A DNA stretch of 59,290 bases from Pseudoalteromonas sp. XMcav2-N. Its GTDB lineage: Bacteria > Pseudomonadota > Gammaproteobacteria > Enterobacterales > Alteromonadaceae. The first letter of the stretch is position 1. Each line of letters begins with the position of its first letter. The stretch is from positions 1 to 59,290 of the forward strand of contig NZ_JAMXSF010000024.1 of assembly GCF_024124545.1 (NCBI RefSeq). The letters are read 5' to 3'. Position numbers and translations under genes: made by a program. Shown piece after piece: positions 58,034-59,290 of this stretch. The notes under the pieces are model-generated. The model was not told where the DNA came from. It did no database searches and saw only the letters and a list, made by a program, of their open reading frames with translations.

Positions 58034-58636
58034 TTAGAAGTTCCAGTGCAACAAAATACCAAAGTGATCCGCATCTACTTTATTTGCACTTGCCAGTTCA
58101 TTATTCACAGAATAACTGCCGATCTTTGATACTTCATATTCGACCATGCTGTATCTTAACTCGAGGCTGGCATTCCAGTCTTCAAATGTGTACATGCCTG
58201 ACACAATGAATTTACCAGCATTATCGAACTCGATATCATTGCCAAAATCATTGTCCAGTTCAACAGACGTATCCAATCCTGCACCCAGACCAAGTTTTAC
58301 TTGTTCGCTGACTTTGTAATAGGGAATGGCTTCCCAAGTGAAGCGGCTAAATGTGAGGTCGCCATTTTTTGCGTCGGCAGAATCCAGGTGCACTGCTGCA
58401 TTCAGGCGAATATCAAAGTCTTCGTTAAGTGCGTAGTTAAGTCCACCACCCAGAATGACGCCAGTTCCAGCCTTCACACTGTTGTCACTGTCGTCCTCAT
58501 AGACCAATGTGCCTAATGTGTCACCACCAGTGGTATATCCAATGGTTGCAGAAAAGGAAAGTGGATTGTTGGGTTCTTCTGATGCAAAAGCGGTTGTAGA
58601 GAGTGCAGCTAATACAGCTAAACTGAACTTTTTCAT
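58034..58636 (-). CDS. Small outer-membrane beta-barrel protein, YfaZ-like
   Basis: 200 residues. Signal peptide MKKFSLAVLAALSTTAFA, then alternating polar/hydrophobic strands (LSFSATIGYTTGGDTLG; LKGxGxGLD-like KLGLGAGLDTSVEL) and a terminal strand FGILLHWNF ending in Phe, the outer-membrane insertion signal. It resembles small barrels such as YfaZ; function unknown. Convergent to rplQ. Confidence 0.75.
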   Translation of the reverse strand: MKKFSLAVLAALSTTAFASEEPNNPLSFSATIGYTTGGDTLGTLVYEDDSDNSVKAGTGVILGGGLNYALNEDFDIRLNAAVHLDSADAKNGDLTFSRFTWEAIPYYKVSEQVKLGLGAGLDTSVELDNDFGNDIEFDNAGKFIVSGMYTFEDWNASLELRYSMVEYEVSKIGSYSVNNELASANKVDADHFGILLHWNF

Positions 58637-58801
58637 GATTTTCCTATTTTAATTACATAAATCCTGCGAGGATTTTGTATAAAAAGACGGAGTTTGTACA
58701 GAAAATGAGGAAATATCTAAAAGGGAAAGGTGAATAAATCAGCTTTTCGTTGTGTTTTTGTCCGAACGCACCGTTTTTCTCACTTTTCTTCAAAAAAGGG
58801 G

Positions 58802-58829
58802 TTGCGCTGAGTTTCGATTTCCCTATAAT
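58802..58829 (+). promoter_or_regulatory. rrn operon promoter
   Basis: TTGCGC, 16 bases, perfect TATAAT, then the GC-rich discriminator GCGCATCC typical of stringent control of rRNA. AT-rich DNA before the -35 (CTTTTCTTCAAAAAAGG) could be an UP element. Start point near 58836-58838; the leader is about 395 bases. Confidence 0.8.
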
Positions 58830-58982
58830 GCGCATCCACCGACACGGGGCACAACGCTGAAAAGCAACGAGCCAAGTGAAGGGAAAGCTAAATGGAAAGC
58901 TTAATTAAGAAAAATTAAATTTTCTAGTTGACTTTAAAAGTGAAGCGGTTAATATGGCGCTCCACTTCGCAGCAAGGCTGCG

Positions 58983-59004
58983 GTAACTAACTAAGGTTAG
59001 TTAC
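58983..59004 (+). promoter_or_regulatory. Leader hairpin before boxA (boxB-like)
   Basis: Perfect 9-bp inverted repeat GTAACTAAC / GTTAGTTAC with a 4-base loop. It lies three bases before boxA, the position of boxB in rrn antitermination leaders. Confidence 0.65.
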
Positions 59005-59006
59005 AC

Positions 59007-59019
59007 TGTTCTTTAAAAA
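59007..59019 (+). promoter_or_regulatory. rrn boxA antitermination site
   Basis: TGTTCTTTAAAAA, close to the consensus boxA TGCTCTTTAACA bound by NusB/NusE. Together with the hairpin just before it forms the Nus antitermination signal of the rRNA operon. Confidence 0.7.
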
Positions 59020-59231
59020 CATGAAGCAATCATCTGTGTGGGCACTCGTACAGATTGAGTTCTAACAGCGAATTTCAGTTTTACTGAATGACGCACAAAA
59101 ATTTAGAGTCTCAACTGAACTGAGTGACTAACATAGTCAATTCGTTTTGATTTTACTTTTTTAAAAAGTAGAAACAGACAAAATCAGAATTCATTGAGCA
59201 TGGTTTGAAGTTTACTTCAAACAAAAACTTT

Positions 59232-59290
59232 TAATTGAAGAGTTTGATCATGGCTCAGATTGAACGCTGGCGGCAGGCCTAACACATGCA
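59232..59290 (+). rRNA. rrs: 16S ribosomal RNA, 5' end (partial)
   Basis: The first 59 bases, containing AGAGTTTGATCATGGCTCAG (the classical 27F site) and ATTGAACGCTGGCGGCAGG. The gene continues beyond the window. The start is placed by alignment with E. coli in memory. Confidence 0.97.

Overview
The window looks like chromosomal DNA of a marine gammaproteobacterium of the Alteromonadales, most probably Pseudoalteromonas. That is an inference from gene content and protein flavour: a Cti fatty-acid isomerase, a TorF-type outer-membrane protein, the yheS/T/U/V-slyX-fkpA neighbourhood, rsd-hemE, an alpha-operon leader close to that of E. coli, and a 16S rRNA start nearly identical to the enterobacterial one. 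No species can be named from the sequence alone.

Layout. 1-1.2 kb: the 3' end of tuf, then a tandem array of decayed copies of that same 3' end and its terminator. 1.2-5 kb: envelope proteins (small lipoprotein, DUF4105 protein), a VOC protein and a periplasmic solute-binding protein. 5-12.1 kb: an SDR, an unknown protein translationally coupled to Cti, a peroxiredoxin-like protein, then nucleotide housekeeping (dimeric dUTPase, YrfG, NudE, CysQ). 12.3-13.2 kb: three identical initiator tRNAs in a modular array with one degenerate copy, four 36-nt spacers that can fold as a pseudoknot, and six 66-nt tRNA-like remnants. 13.4-13.65 kb: an orphan Cys-rich peptide with a double-glycine leader that looks like a RiPP (class I lanthipeptide-like) precursor, beside an exported M19 dipeptidase. 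15-22.6 kb: yheU, yheT, a 46-codon DUF3149 gene, a TIGR02444 protein, yheS, yheV, slyX, a WD40 lipoprotein, fkpA and rsd. 22.6-27.4 kb: a probable unannotated small RNA, hemE, and divergent speE/speA (polyamines). 27.5-31.5 kb: two paralogous acyltransferases coupled to a YbdG-like mechanosensitive channel, then a solute-binding protein. 31.5-34.1 kb: an S41 protease/beta-lactamase-fold fusion lipoprotein.

34.8-40.15 kb is the most coherent accessory system: a divergent regulon with a split YgaP (DUF2892 membrane protein plus rhodanese) on one side and an ArsR repressor, an RND pump and its adaptor on the other. Between them lie two abutting perfect 16-bp palindromes. The ArsR protein carries two cysteines spaced exactly as in the persulfide sensors SqrR and BigR, so the whole is best read as a sulfide/persulfide-responsive detoxification and efflux module. 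40.1-49.2 kb: an iodotyrosine-deiodinase-like flavoprotein, a fumarylacetoacetase-family protein, purT with an aldo/keto reductase, TorF, a conserved unknown protein, AsmA and a polysaccharide deacetylase.

49.4-58 kb: the complete spc and alpha ribosomal operons (rplN to rplQ with secY and rpoA), without the S10 operon in front of rplN. After a small outer-membrane barrel protein the window ends in an rrn promoter, leader and the first bases of 16S rRNA. The window therefore begins and ends in translation genes, with mixed metabolism, envelope and stress genes between. No insertion sequence, integrase, phage module or CRISPR array was seen.
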